From Paenibacillus dauci (GTDB taxonomy: Bacteria > Bacillota > Bacilli > Paenibacillales > Paenibacillaceae): a stretch of DNA of 64,000 bases. The stretch lies in the NCBI RefSeq assembly GCF_000971985.1, contig NZ_LAQQ01000001.1, forward strand, positions 682,001-746,000, written 5' to 3'. The notes under the pieces were generated by a model. It ran no database searches, was not told the origin of the DNA, and worked only from the letters and a program-made list of their open reading frames with translations. Both the position numbers and the translations under genes were made by a program. This document shows positions 26,485 through 34,241 of this stretch, in pieces; position 1 is the first letter of the stretch, and every line of letters begins with the position of its first letter.

Positions 26485-27357
26485 ATGCAATCCCTACATA
26501 AGAATATGGATGACAAACCACGTACTGTAAGGTATCGGCTGCCTGCATTGATCTTGATGATTCTGCTTGTAGCAGCCCTTACTGCTTGCTCTTCAAGCAG
26601 CACTGCCAAATCGGACAATACCAAACAGCAGGGTGGCTGGGCTTCCAGTGGCACAACAGAATTGACCGTCTCTGCAGCTGCCAGCCTGACAGACAGCCTG
26701 CAGGAGATTCAAAAAATGTATCAACAGAAATTCCCCAATGTCCAATTGACCTTTAACTTTGCCGCTTCCGGAACTTTGCAAAAGCAGATCGAACAGGGAG
26801 CACCGGCTGACCTGTTCCTGTCGGCAGGCAGTAAGCAGATGCAGGCTCTGGTTCAGCAGAAGCTGATCGATCCCGATCATCAGACCAATCTGTTGACCAA
26901 TCAATTGGTACTCATCGTGCCCAAAAACAGTACAAATATTCCAGCTTCCATACAGGATCTGCAAAAGCCATCTGTCAAACGTTTGGCTATTGGAACGCCT
27001 GAATCGGTTCCTGCCGGCATGTATGCCCAGCAGTCGCTGCAGGCAGCCAAACTGTGGGATACCCTGCAATCCCGTATCGTACAGACCAAGGATGTGAAGC
27101 AGGTACTCTCTTATGTAGAGACCGGTAATGCAGATGCAGGCTTTGTCTACAAAACAGATGCTCTGGAATCGGATGGTGTTCAGATCGCTTTTACAGCCGA
27201 TCCGAACAGTCATGACTCTATCGTCTATCCAGCAGGTGTGCTGGCTGGTACAACCCATCGCGAGGAAGCAGCCCAGTTTTATGCCTATCTGCAGACCGAT
27301 GAAGCCCAGGCAGTCTTTGAGAAATACGGATTCAGCAGAGCAGCCAGCGGCTCATGA
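26485..27357 (+). CDS. modA: Molybdate ABC transporter binding lipoprotein ModA
   Basis: Extracellular molybdate-binding lipoprotein of 290 residues. A lipobox ends LTAC at about 36; the mature part has VSAAASLTDSLQEIQKMYQQ, FAASGTLQKQIEQGAPADLF, LSAGSKQM and VETGNADAGFVYKTDA, all ModA marks, including the Ser residues that hold the oxyanion. ATG 26485 is set by AAGGAGG; a frame from 26446 is longer but has no site. It overlaps modB by 4 bases (ATGA). Confidence 0.93.
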   Translation: MQSLHKNMDDKPRTVRYRLPALILMILLVAALTACSSSSTAKSDNTKQQGGWASSGTTELTVSAAASLTDSLQEIQKMYQQKFPNVQLTFNFAASGTLQKQIEQGAPADLFLSAGSKQMQALVQQKLIDPDHQTNLLTNQLVLIVPKNSTNIPASIQDLQKPSVKRLAIGTPESVPAGMYAQQSLQAAKLWDTLQSRIVQTKDVKQVLSYVETGNADAGFVYKTDALESDGVQIAFTADPNSHDSIVYPAGVLAGTTHREEAAQFYAYLQTDEAQAVFEKYGFSRAASGS

Positions 27358-28031
27358 ATGAAGTCTGGTCCTGGGAGGCTATAGGCTTTCCCGTTATGCT
27401 GTCACTGCGGATTGCCTGTATCTCGGGCATTGTTTCTTTTGCAGCAGCCGTGTGGGTAGCAGCCTGGATGAACCGGCATGCTTTTCGTGGAAAGATCTTG
27501 CTGGAGACGCTGTTTATGCTGCCTCTTGTATTGCCTCCCTCTGTTGTCGGTCTGCTGCTGCTAACGATACTAGGAAGACGCAGCTGGATAGGACAGGCTG
27601 CCGAATGGATTACCAGACAGCCTATCGTCTTCAGTGTGACCGGAGCTGTAATTGCCTCGGCTGTTGTGGCTTTTCCCCTCGTCTATCAGACCCTCAAGAC
27701 CGGCTTCGCTTTGGTCGATCGGGATGTGCTGGAATCTTCCCGCTCTCAGGGAGCGAGTGAGCTGCAGGTACTCTGGTATATGGTGCTTCCTCTATCCTGG
27801 CGATCACTTGTGACAGGGTTTGTACTTGGATTTGCCAGAGCACTCGGAGAATTTGGAGCTACACTGATGGTTGCTGGTAATATTCCCGGCAAGACGCAGA
27901 CGCTACCTACAGCTATTTATTTCGCTGTGGATGCCGGTCATATGCAGCTTGCCTGGAGCTTAACGATTATTACCATTTTGATTTCCTTTATTCTGCTGTT
28001 ATTAACAGGCAAAATCCGCGGCACTGATTAA
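27354..28031 (+). CDS. modB: Molybdate ABC transporter permease ModB
   Basis: Inner-membrane permease of 225 residues with five to six helices and the EAA loop ESSRSQGASELQVLWYMVLP, ending in RALGEFGATLMVAGNIPG, which is diagnostic for ModB/CysTW permeases. Translationally coupled to modA by ATGA. No modC ATPase follows: a terminator starts inside the last codons. Confidence 0.93.
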   Translation: MNEVWSWEAIGFPVMLSLRIACISGIVSFAAAVWVAAWMNRHAFRGKILLETLFMLPLVLPPSVVGLLLLTILGRRSWIGQAAEWITRQPIVFSVTGAVIASAVVAFPLVYQTLKTGFALVDRDVLESSRSQGASELQVLWYMVLPLSWRSLVTGFVLGFARALGEFGATLMVAGNIPGKTQTLPTAIYFAVDAGHMQLAWSLTIITILISFILLLLTGKIRGTD

Positions 28032-28050
28032 TCAGGCTGCGGATTTTTTG
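28011..28050 (+). terminator. Terminator of modAB
   Basis: AAAATCCGC and GCGGATTTT, with an inner CTGAT/ATCAG stem, overlap the modB stop. The following stretch to 28334 shows no gene or clear structure. Confidence 0.85.
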
Positions 28051-28334
28051 TCGTTTTATACCTAAATTCAAACATTATAATATGTAGTAGTTAAGAAGGT
28101 GAATAATATCGACTTATGAATAAATTGGAAACAAATGTAGCTTTATCTAGCTCTTTCTTTATATAATTGAATTACTATTCCGTTTGTACAGAAGCTGACA
28201 AACAGGGTATACATACGTATAAGTATCCAGTGAAAGACAGAGGATCGGTGTTATTTTTTATCAGGAACGACAAAACAGGTACAAGATTTCGCCTATGATA
28301 ATCTGTCTGGCTCAAAAGAGAGGACATCAAATCC

Positions 28335-29198
28335 ATGCTAAAACTTCGCCAATTATCAGATATTTCCGAACTTCAGGTTATATGCGAGAAATATGAACAG
28401 ATCATGCTAAAACTTAATTGGGATATACTCAAGAACCGTACTCCAGGCAGTACGGAAGACTTTTTCCATTATGATCACGAACAGCTGGTCGCTTATCTGG
28501 CTGTTTACCGATTTGGTCCCAATATTGAAGTATGCGGTATGACACATCCGGATTATCGTCGTCAGGGCCTGTTCACATCGCTCTGGCAGCAGGCTGCAGA
28601 CAGTGGTGTTTTCTCCGGGGCTCATCGGGTGTTATTGAACGTCCCGCGTGCGTCTGCTTCAGGGCAGAACTGGATTCATACGCTTCGCACGTCGCTCAAC
28701 AGCGTAGAGTATACAATGAAGCTGGATGAACATGGATCACTGCTTGATCCGGTTATGCATGAGATCGCTTCCCTACGGCTGTTCCAGGAAGAAGATGCTC
28801 CCCTGTGGGCGCGCCTTGATGCCGATGCATTCGATATTCCGGAATCTTCCACAATGAATGCACTATCCAGCCCACATGGTCCCCTGTCCAAAATTATGCA
28901 TGTTATTGAACACCAAGGATTGGCAGCTGGCAAAATCGAAGTCAGCCGCGAGGACAAACAAAGCTGGATATACGGGTTTGCGATTGATCCTGCTCTTCGA
29001 GGGCATGGTCTCGGACGCAGTGCGCTGCGTCAGGTCGCTGCTGAAGAGAAAAGACTTGGGCAAGAAGTATGGCTTAATGTTGTAGCAGATAATAACCGGG
29101 CACTTCATTTGTACGAATCCTGCGGGTTTGTTCATCAGGATATTCAGGATTACTATGAGTATCAAGGAATTCCCCTGCGATCTGCAGCACAGGTATAA
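28335..29198 (+). CDS. GNAT acetyltransferase with two GNAT domains
   Basis: 287 residues. The N-terminal half (1-145) is a diverged GNAT unit (CGMTHPDYRRQGLFTSLWQQ). The C-terminal half (150-287) is a full GNAT domain with the acetyl-CoA loop IDPALRGHGLGRSALRQVAA and WLNVVADNNRALHLYESCGF. Substrate unknown. Stand-alone gene with GAGAGG upstream, closed by a terminator. Confidence 0.88.
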   Translation: MLKLRQLSDISELQVICEKYEQIMLKLNWDILKNRTPGSTEDFFHYDHEQLVAYLAVYRFGPNIEVCGMTHPDYRRQGLFTSLWQQAADSGVFSGAHRVLLNVPRASASGQNWIHTLRTSLNSVEYTMKLDEHGSLLDPVMHEIASLRLFQEEDAPLWARLDADAFDIPESSTMNALSSPHGPLSKIMHVIEHQGLAAGKIEVSREDKQSWIYGFAIDPALRGHGLGRSALRQVAAEEKRLGQEVWLNVVADNNRALHLYESCGFVHQDIQDYYEYQGIPLRSAAQV

Positions 29199-29208
29199 TA
29201 GACTACAC

Positions 29209-29239
29209 AGACAGCGGATTCCTGCCGCTGTCTTTTTCG
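29209..29239 (+). terminator. Terminator of the double GNAT gene
   Basis: AGACAGCGG pairs with CCGCTGTCT, then TTTTTC. Confidence 0.88.
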
Positions 29240-29260
29240 TTATGCTACATGTGCGCATAC

Positions 29261-29316
29261 AAAAAGCGTTGATCACTGTTATGGAGGTCCGGTCCATAAC
29301 AGGATCAACGCTTTTT
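29261..29316. terminator. Long bidirectional hairpin
   Basis: AAAAAGCGTTGATC with GTTATGGA pairs with TCCATAAC and GATCAACGCTTTTT. It probably ends the flavodoxin operon on the minus strand. The stretch to 29472 holds nothing else. Confidence 0.8.
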
Positions 29317-29472
29317 CTCAGAACGGCTGAACATTCCGTACATGACTGGGACAGAAAGTTCAACCGTCCTGTTTCCCCTGTAACAGGGAAGCCGTATGTT
29401 CCTGTAGTGCATTTATGTGAAAAGATAACAGCATCAAAATGATGGGGGATTTTGATACGTTTCCTCTTTCAC

Positions 29473-30255
29473 CTACATTAGGCTCCATTGTGGAGCAAGA
29501 TATGCCATACCAGCGTTCGTTCCGCAGCTGGTGCAGAATCGATTTCCGCCCGGTACGGCATGGCGGAGCAAATGAAGATAATCAATGGAAGCACGGTATT
29601 GATCTGCACGAGGTACATGCTGACGAATTGTACCTTCCATAATATTGAACAATTCAATCCGCTCCGGCAGAACACCAAATGCGGCCTTGCAAAATACGGA
29701 AGACAGATGAATAAACGCTTCTTCCAGCTGAGGCTCATGCTCAAGAAAGAACTTCTGGACAATCAGGCTCTTGTGTCCGGATGATTCAGCATCCGGTTGC
29801 GCTGTTGTCCAGGGAACCTGCCAGGCCGCCTGTAAAATCAGCGAGAGCTCTGTACCGAGTTCCGGAACCATAACCTGATGCTGCTCGTACAGCATCACCG
29901 GATAAGCATCGGATTGGTTGGAAGGCAGCATTTCGGTAAGACGCTGTGTGAGCAGGTCCTTGAGATCCCAGTAATGCTGCTCGCTCTCAAAGGATTGAGA
30001 GCGCCTGGGCCAGCGGTAATCCAGCAGTTCTCCCATATGAGCGATTTCGCGCAGTTCCGGCTGCAGACTGTAGTAGCGATTGATCGCATGTCCTACAGCA
30101 TATTGTGCACGCTGCTTCCAGTCTGGCTTCTGCTGCGTACGGCGTGGTGTTCGTTCTGCACGAATCTCAGCAGTATAGGTTCTTCTCAGCCAATCTTCCA
30201 GCTGATAGTCCCGGATTACGGCATTATCATCGGTCAATGTCGAAGGGTCATTCAT
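29473..30255 (-). CDS. Hypothetical protein behind flavodoxin, 260 residues
   Basis: Not recognised. Soluble, mostly helical, no signal peptide or membrane helix. Basic N-terminal part (AEIRAERTPRRTQQKPDWKQ), acidic middle, and a C-terminal FCTSCGTNAGMAYL where the CxxC pair could bind a metal or be redox active. It begins 29 bases after flavodoxin and is probably co-transcribed from the Fur-box promoter, which hints at a role in iron limitation (inference). Some resemblance in layout to FhuF-like reductases with C-terminal Cys was considered, but the Cys count does not fit. Confidence 0.7.
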   Translation of the reverse strand: MNDPSTLTDDNAVIRDYQLEDWLRRTYTAEIRAERTPRRTQQKPDWKQRAQYAVGHAINRYYSLQPELREIAHMGELLDYRWPRRSQSFESEQHYWDLKDLLTQRLTEMLPSNQSDAYPVMLYEQHQVMVPELGTELSLILQAAWQVPWTTAQPDAESSGHKSLIVQKFFLEHEPQLEEAFIHLSSVFCKAAFGVLPERIELFNIMEGTIRQHVPRADQYRASIDYLHLLRHAVPGGNRFCTSCGTNAGMAYLAPQWSLM

Positions 30256-30284
30256 TATGTGTTCACCATCTTCCGTACACTCAC

Positions 30285-30737
30285 TTATACGAGACTAACC
30301 GCTGTGCTAGCAAATTGTTTGCCGAAGCTGCGGCATGTTTCTTTATCTTCTGTAGAAGGATTAAGCTCGATCTTCAAACTTTCCTGTACGATCTCGGCTC
30401 CGCGCTCTCTGAGCTTATCGGTCAGCAGATCTACTGCTGCTGCGTATTGATCGTAGGCTGTATCTCCGCTGCCGAATACAGCAGCTTTTTTGCCATTCAG
30501 ATCCAGGTTGTCCATGTCTTCATAAAAATCGAGGAATTCATCCGGCAGTTCGCCGTCTCCCCATGTATAAGCACCAAGCATTACAGCATCATATTCAAGC
30601 AGAATATCGGCATCTACATCCATGGATTGTTTCAGTTCCGCAACTCCACCTGCGGATGTAATACCCTCTGCAATAAGGTCTGCCATCTCTTCGGTATTGC
30701 CTGTCATACTGGCAAAAACGATTAATATTTTTGGCAT
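30285..30737 (-). CDS. Short-chain flavodoxin
   Basis: FMN electron carrier of 150 residues that replaces ferredoxin when iron is scarce. The FMN phosphate loop is FASMTGNTEEMAD near residues 8-20, followed by MLGAYTWGDGELPDEFLDFY and AVFGSGDTAYDQYAAAVD, all typical of YkuN/YkuP flavodoxins. ATG 30737 is set by AGGAGG at 6 bases. A near-perfect Fur box lies just upstream. Confidence 0.95.
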   Translation of the reverse strand: MPKILIVFASMTGNTEEMADLIAEGITSAGGVAELKQSMDVDADILLEYDAVMLGAYTWGDGELPDEFLDFYEDMDNLDLNGKKAAVFGSGDTAYDQYAAAVDLLTDKLRERGAEIVQESLKIELNPSTEDKETCRSFGKQFASTAVSLV

Positions 30738-30794
30738 ATATATCCTCCTGTTGTGCGTTGTTTCTCTCACTTCTTCTCTCTGACAACATCATAA

Positions 30795-30817
30795 TTGATA
30801 ATGATTATCATTGTCAA
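30795..30817. promoter_or_regulatory. Fur box upstream of flavodoxin
   Basis: TTGATAATGATTATCATTGT followed by CAA contains the full Bacillus Fur consensus palindrome TGATAATGATTATCA. Confidence 0.9.
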
Positions 30818-30948
30818 CTTTTTATTTAAATTTGTTTTTTATTTTCTTGATCATCCTATCTGATCGGCTTCATAATTCCTTTTACTATGCGGTTTTTTGG
30901 TCATTTATCGTGCTGTCGATTATGTGGTTAAGCTCTGTATATACAACA

Positions 30949-30978
30949 AGAAACGCCGAAATATGCTCCGGCGTTTCT
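30949..30978 (-). terminator. Terminator of the 31 kb cluster
   Basis: AGAAACGCCG pairs with CGGCGTTTCT, downstream of the small gene ending at 31015. Confidence 0.75.
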
Positions 30979-31014
30979 CAATTGGATGGATATGAATCTC
31001 AATGAATGAATGAT

Positions 31015-31284
31015 CTACAAATGTCCGATTCCCAAGATAGTTACGTTCTCTCCCTCAAGGAACATCTGCACTCTTTCTTTTCTGCCAATCACGAGTTCCC
31101 ATTGATTCTCAGCGGCACCTCGTATTTTTTTGATTTCAATATGCTCTAATCTGGCTGCCTGAATCGCTCCATATTCAACTACCTCATTGCGCCAGCGATC
31201 GCATTTATCCTGTTCTGCCTTCTGAAGAGATTCATAGTCTGCATCAAATTGATTTTGATCGGCATATATCAACGTATAGGGCAT
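31015..31284 (-). CDS. Small protein, possible RelE/ParE-like fold
   Basis: 89 residues from ATG 31284, set by AGGTGG; longer frames start without a site. The C-terminal half (IEIKKIRGAAENQWELVIGR, then KERVQMFLEGENVTILGIGH) has the strand pattern of RelE/ParE/HigB toxins (LKG, WELRIG, yRv-f, vvlL). The N-terminus is acidic and helical. No clear antitoxin lies beside it. Last gene of the minus-strand cluster, 44 bases after the papain-like protein. The fold call is weak. Confidence 0.5.
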   Translation of the reverse strand: MPYTLIYADQNQFDADYESLQKAEQDKCDRWRNEVVEYGAIQAARLEHIEIKKIRGAAENQWELVIGRKERVQMFLEGENVTILGIGHL

Positions 31285-31328
31285 CAGTATAGACCACCTT
31301 TCCATAATTTTGTTGCAATAAACCGTTG

Positions 31329-31739
31329 TTAGGAGTATATAGGCCACACATAAAATTTATACCCTGTGCTGGTCGGCAGCTGTGCAGGTGTACTATTCTG
31401 AAAATCATAATAGTACATCCCACCCATCGCTTTCTGGGCAGCGACCATATGTCCAACATCCTGATCACTGGCATAACCCACACAAAATTTCTGATTATCA
31501 CCAAACTGCAGCATCGCTCGTTCAGCTTCTTCCAGAGTCGCAAATCGCTCATAGCTGCCATCCGACATTTTCATCGTCACCAGCATGGCGGAGATCGCTT
31601 CGCTATCATGCGGGGGACCATCCATATAACCGGTTTGCTCGAAAACCTGATAGGGAGTAAGCGCTGGAATATGAAGGCCGGCAATAGTACAGAGTGTACA
31701 ATTTTGATCGGGAATGGTTTCCGGGTTTTTCTCATTCAT
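31329..31739 (-). CDS. Small protein with papain-like Cys-His-Asp pattern
   Basis: 136 residues, no signal peptide. An early NCTLCTIAGL (C14, C17), then FCVGYASDQDVGHMVAAQ with H97, then MYYYDFQNSTPAQ with D112/N115, gives the order Cys, His, Asp/Asn seen in papain-fold toxin (Tox-PL) domains of polymorphic toxins. GAGGAGG precedes ATG. It lies between a DUF1906 gene and a small RelE-like gene. Catalysis is inferred from the pattern only; it may instead be an inactive immunity or structural relative. Confidence 0.55.
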   Translation of the reverse strand: MNEKNPETIPDQNCTLCTIAGLHIPALTPYQVFEQTGYMDGPPHDSEAISAMLVTMKMSDGSYERFATLEEAERAMLQFGDNQKFCVGYASDQDVGHMVAAQKAMGGMYYYDFQNSTPAQLPTSTGYKFYVWPIYS

Positions 31740-31835
31740 CTTCTTTTCCTCCTCAACTCATTATGATGGACAGCCTGTACGGAGACATTTTGCTGATTAT
31801 GCTGTCTACTTATAATGGAATCGAAGAGCCACTAT

Positions 31836-32465
31836 TTACAAAGGAATGCCAAAAGATCCGTAGCTGCCGACAGCTTCATCCAGATCGATCGAAAGACCAT
31901 GAAAGCTGCCGCTGCCCGTCTGTCTGATATTCCAGCCTGTAAATATCCGGGAATGCGTCCAACCGGATGATTCTGCCAGCCAGGTGTAATGAATACCGGG
32001 GATATGCTGAATCGCATACTCACACGTAAGGCCCGAACCGTAGATACCTATCTTGTACGCATCACCTCGTGCCTTGAATGTACTTACCAGAGTCTGCATA
32101 TATTGACGAATACAGTGGCCGAGATCCGCTGCAGATGCATCATAATCGATAGTAAAATAAATCGCTGATCCCATTGGCTGACGAATTACATTTCGGGCAT
32201 AGTCATAAGCCCTTTCAGCATCCTCACGGCCTGATAATTCCGTAAAATAACCGGATGTAGTCGGATAACCATTTTCCCATACCGCGACTATTTTTATGCC
32301 TCCCCTGCTTAGTACCTCAGCTTCTTCCAATGTCAGATTTTTCTCCGGACGATTGACATTATAATATCTGCCCACAAAAGCATATCCTTGCTTGTGAAGA
32401 TTATCCACTTCATGGATGCAGGATTGTGTGGTATCCAATCCTTTTACTGTCTGTTCGGTACTCAT
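31836..32465 (-). CDS. DUF1906 glycoside-hydrolase-like protein
   Basis: 209 residues and almost exactly one DUF1906 (Rv2525c-like) domain, a TIM barrel related to GH25 lysozymes: VKGLDTTQSCIHEVDNLHKQ, AFVGRYYNVNRPEKNLTLEE, GIKIVAVWENGYPTTSGYF, SAIYFTIDYDASAADL, KIGIYGSGLTCEYA and IDLDEAV. Such domains usually act on cell walls outside the cell, yet no signal peptide is present here. AAAGGAG precedes ATG. First gene of the 31-32.5 kb minus-strand run, behind a hairpin-rich leader. Confidence 0.88.
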   Translation of the reverse strand: MSTEQTVKGLDTTQSCIHEVDNLHKQGYAFVGRYYNVNRPEKNLTLEEAEVLSRGGIKIVAVWENGYPTTSGYFTELSGREDAERAYDYARNVIRQPMGSAIYFTIDYDASAADLGHCIRQYMQTLVSTFKARGDAYKIGIYGSGLTCEYAIQHIPGIHYTWLAESSGWTHSRIFTGWNIRQTGSGSFHGLSIDLDEAVGSYGSFGIPL

Positions 32466-32548
32466 GTTATTCAGCTCCTTTGTTTTTGTAAAATTAAACA
32501 GGAGTTCGCCGTTTTAGCAAGAATAATATGAACAGGTACCGGATAGAT

Positions 32549-32650
32549 CTCCTCTCTCCCAAAGAGGAGTGTACCTAACAAGTTGCCGCTTGTTAAGTCT
32601 GTCTCAAAGAGCACAGATACTCAATCTTAGGATTGGAACTCTGTGCTTTT
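32549..32650. promoter_or_regulatory. Three-hairpin leader/terminator region
   Basis: Three hairpins follow each other: CTCCTCT/AGAGGAG (32549-32569), TAACAAG/CTTGTTA (32576-32595) and AGCACAGA/TCTGTGCT with inner CAATC/GATTG (32610-32647), the last with a T run on the plus strand. They lie between the sigma genes and the DUF1906 gene. The third spans the stop of the region-2 protein and can be its terminator. Confidence 0.5.
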
Positions 32651-32863
32651 TATTTTGCGAATTACATATTCCAGCAAATCGGTCTGCAGGGCCTGCATGA
32701 TCTCCTCCTCGGGCAGCCGAATATACCGGCTGAGTTTTTGCATATCCTGCTGAAAATAGGCGATCAACCGCTCCTGGCTTCCTTCCTCTGCCTGTACTAT
32801 AGCTGCACATATTTCAGCAAATTCTTTTTGCTCCTTAGTTCCTGCAGCGCTTTGTTTTTCCAC
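32627..32863 (-). CDS. Sigma-70 region 2-like protein (RsoA-like half of a split sigma factor)
   Basis: 78 residues from GTG 32863, the length of RsoA of Bacillus subtilis (about 79). EFAEICAAIVQAEEGSQERL, then IAYFQQDMQKLSRYIRLPEE and EIMQALQTDLLEYVIRKIKS, follow the pattern of sigma region 2 core helices. No ATG exists in a sensible position; GTG has AGGCGG 7 bases upstream. It overlaps the region-4 gene by 67 bases, so the two are translated together. In B. subtilis, SigO and RsoA jointly direct RNA polymerase. The match is from memory. Confidence 0.65.
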   Translation of the reverse strand: MEKQSAAGTKEQKEFAEICAAIVQAEEGSQERLIAYFQQDMQKLSRYIRLPEEEIMQALQTDLLEYVIRKIKSTEFQS

Positions 32864-33165
32864 CTGTTCACCGCCTGCTGGGTCAGATTGAGTTGCTCTG
32901 CCACCTGTTTCTCCGACAGATCTTCCACATACAGCTTTTGAATAATCAGCCTGGCTTTTGATGAGGAAATATGGCTGAGTGCATACTGAATAAACTCCTC
33001 TTCGCATAACTGCTGCAATTGACTGCACGCACTATCGACTTCGTTGTAATCCTCTGCCCACTCGCACTCTCGCTTGATATGTGCTCTTGTCTTGCTCTGC
33101 AGACGCCATGCACTTCGTTTGAGCTCGACCAAACATTCCTCATAAGTACACAACACAGGATTCAC
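32797..33165 (-). CDS. Sigma-70 region 4-like protein (SigO-like half of a split sigma factor)
   Basis: 122 residues. The C-terminal part (SSSKARLIIQKLYVEDLSEK, then QVAEQLNLTQQAVNRWKNKA) is a sigma region 4 helix-turn-helix that reads the -35 element. The N-terminus is helical and has no recognisable region 2, which is instead encoded by the overlapping next gene. GTG 33165 is preceded by AAAGGAGGTGAT, an exact anti-16S match, at 9 bases. Divergent from the RhiA-like gene. The likely targets are its own operon and neighbours (inference). Confidence 0.7.
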   Translation of the reverse strand: MNPVLCTYEECLVELKRSAWRLQSKTRAHIKRECEWAEDYNEVDSACSQLQQLCEEEFIQYALSHISSSKARLIIQKLYVEDLSEKQVAEQLNLTQQAVNRWKNKALQELRSKKNLLKYVQL

Positions 33166-33372
33166 TTGATATCACCTCCTTTGCTGCAATTTACTTGCGG
33201 TATGGATTAGCTCCAATTATACGAAGCGTAATTTCCATATTCAACCAATTTATTTTCGGAAATCGTTTGTAAATCAAGGTCTGTCGATTCCATTCTATAT
33301 AGGAGCGACAAACCGCTTCTGAACAGTGATAGCGGCCGCTATTCCAAAAAAACATATCCGGGAGGAATATCT

Positions 33373-33990
33373 ATGGGACAGCAATATGAAGTGGTTTTTG
33401 TCAATAATTCATCCAATGCGGGACATGCCTGTTTGTATCAGACCCTGCCAAAGCAAAGCAGCTCCTCTTCGATTCAATCACTTGCCTGGTTGACCGAAGG
33501 TGCTCACAGCAACACCAAAGTCCGTTTCGACTGGTCGGTTGATTATTGCTTTGTCTGGTCGGAGACAGGTACGTTGAAGCCCGGCGTTATCTTTGATGCT
33601 TCTCAGACGATTGATGTTCCTTCCCTGCAAAGCAGCAACAGTATCACTCTTTCCCGTGATCAATATGGCTTCTTTTTTCAGACTCCTGTAAAAGGGGTAG
33701 CCGGTCAGCTGACGATGGCTTTTGATGAAACCGTCCCTTCCTCTCTCGGTGCGGCAGGAGTAGGCATGTCCGGAGCGGGAACCTTTATTATTCCCACACA
33801 GCCCAATTATGAAGAAATTTTCACCCCCCATCCGGAATACTGGATCACTTTCGGCAACTACACTCAGGGTCAGGTTATGAATATAGAAGGGATTACACAT
33901 ACACAGCAGATTGATTTCCCGGCTAATGTGTATTCCATGACGGCAACACTGAACGCAGACAATTCCTGGACTCTTAGTCCAACCGAGTAA
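33373..33990 (+). CDS. RhiA-like protein, 205 residues
   Basis: Resembles RhiA of Rhizobium leguminosarum as I recall it: VVFVNNSSNAGHACLYQTLP, SLAWLTEGAHSNTKVRFDWS, VDYCFVWSETGTLKPGVIFD, GVGMSGAGTF and FTPHPEYWITFGNYTQGQV. RhiA is an abundant quorum-controlled protein of unknown function. Here it is soluble, probably beta-rich, and has no signal peptide. GGGAGG precedes ATG. It is divergent from the split sigma genes and may be their target. Confidence 0.65.
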   Translation: MGQQYEVVFVNNSSNAGHACLYQTLPKQSSSSSIQSLAWLTEGAHSNTKVRFDWSVDYCFVWSETGTLKPGVIFDASQTIDVPSLQSSNSITLSRDQYGFFFQTPVKGVAGQLTMAFDETVPSSLGAAGVGMSGAGTFIIPTQPNYEEIFTPHPEYWITFGNYTQGQVMNIEGITHTQQIDFPANVYSMTATLNADNSWTLSPTE

Positions 33991-34018
33991 TCACCGTATT
34001 ATACACTGCTTATGATGG

Positions 34019-34048
34019 GGCCACCTTTGTACTAGGTGGCCTTTTTTA
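34019..34048 (+). terminator. Terminator of the RhiA-like gene
   Basis: GGCCACCT pairs with AGGTGGCC, then TTTTTTAT. Confidence 0.92.
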
Positions 34049-34241
34049 TGCCTGATTTTATAGATATCAGCAGCCAGTGTGCCCGGGATTGGCTGTATCT
34101 CTTTTATACAGGATGACACAGTCATTTTCATAGTGATTGCTGTCATTCGTTATGTAATATAATTCCATTACTGTAATGTAATCAAACGCTGTGCAAAACC
34201 GGTCTATAGAGACCGGTCAAGTGGCATCAGAAAGTCTGAAG

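Noticed and set aside
32627-33028. 133-residue protein with the longer N-terminus
   Set aside because: The extra residues come from antiphase reading of the region-4 gene and have no ribosome site. GTG 32863 gives the expected 78 residues.
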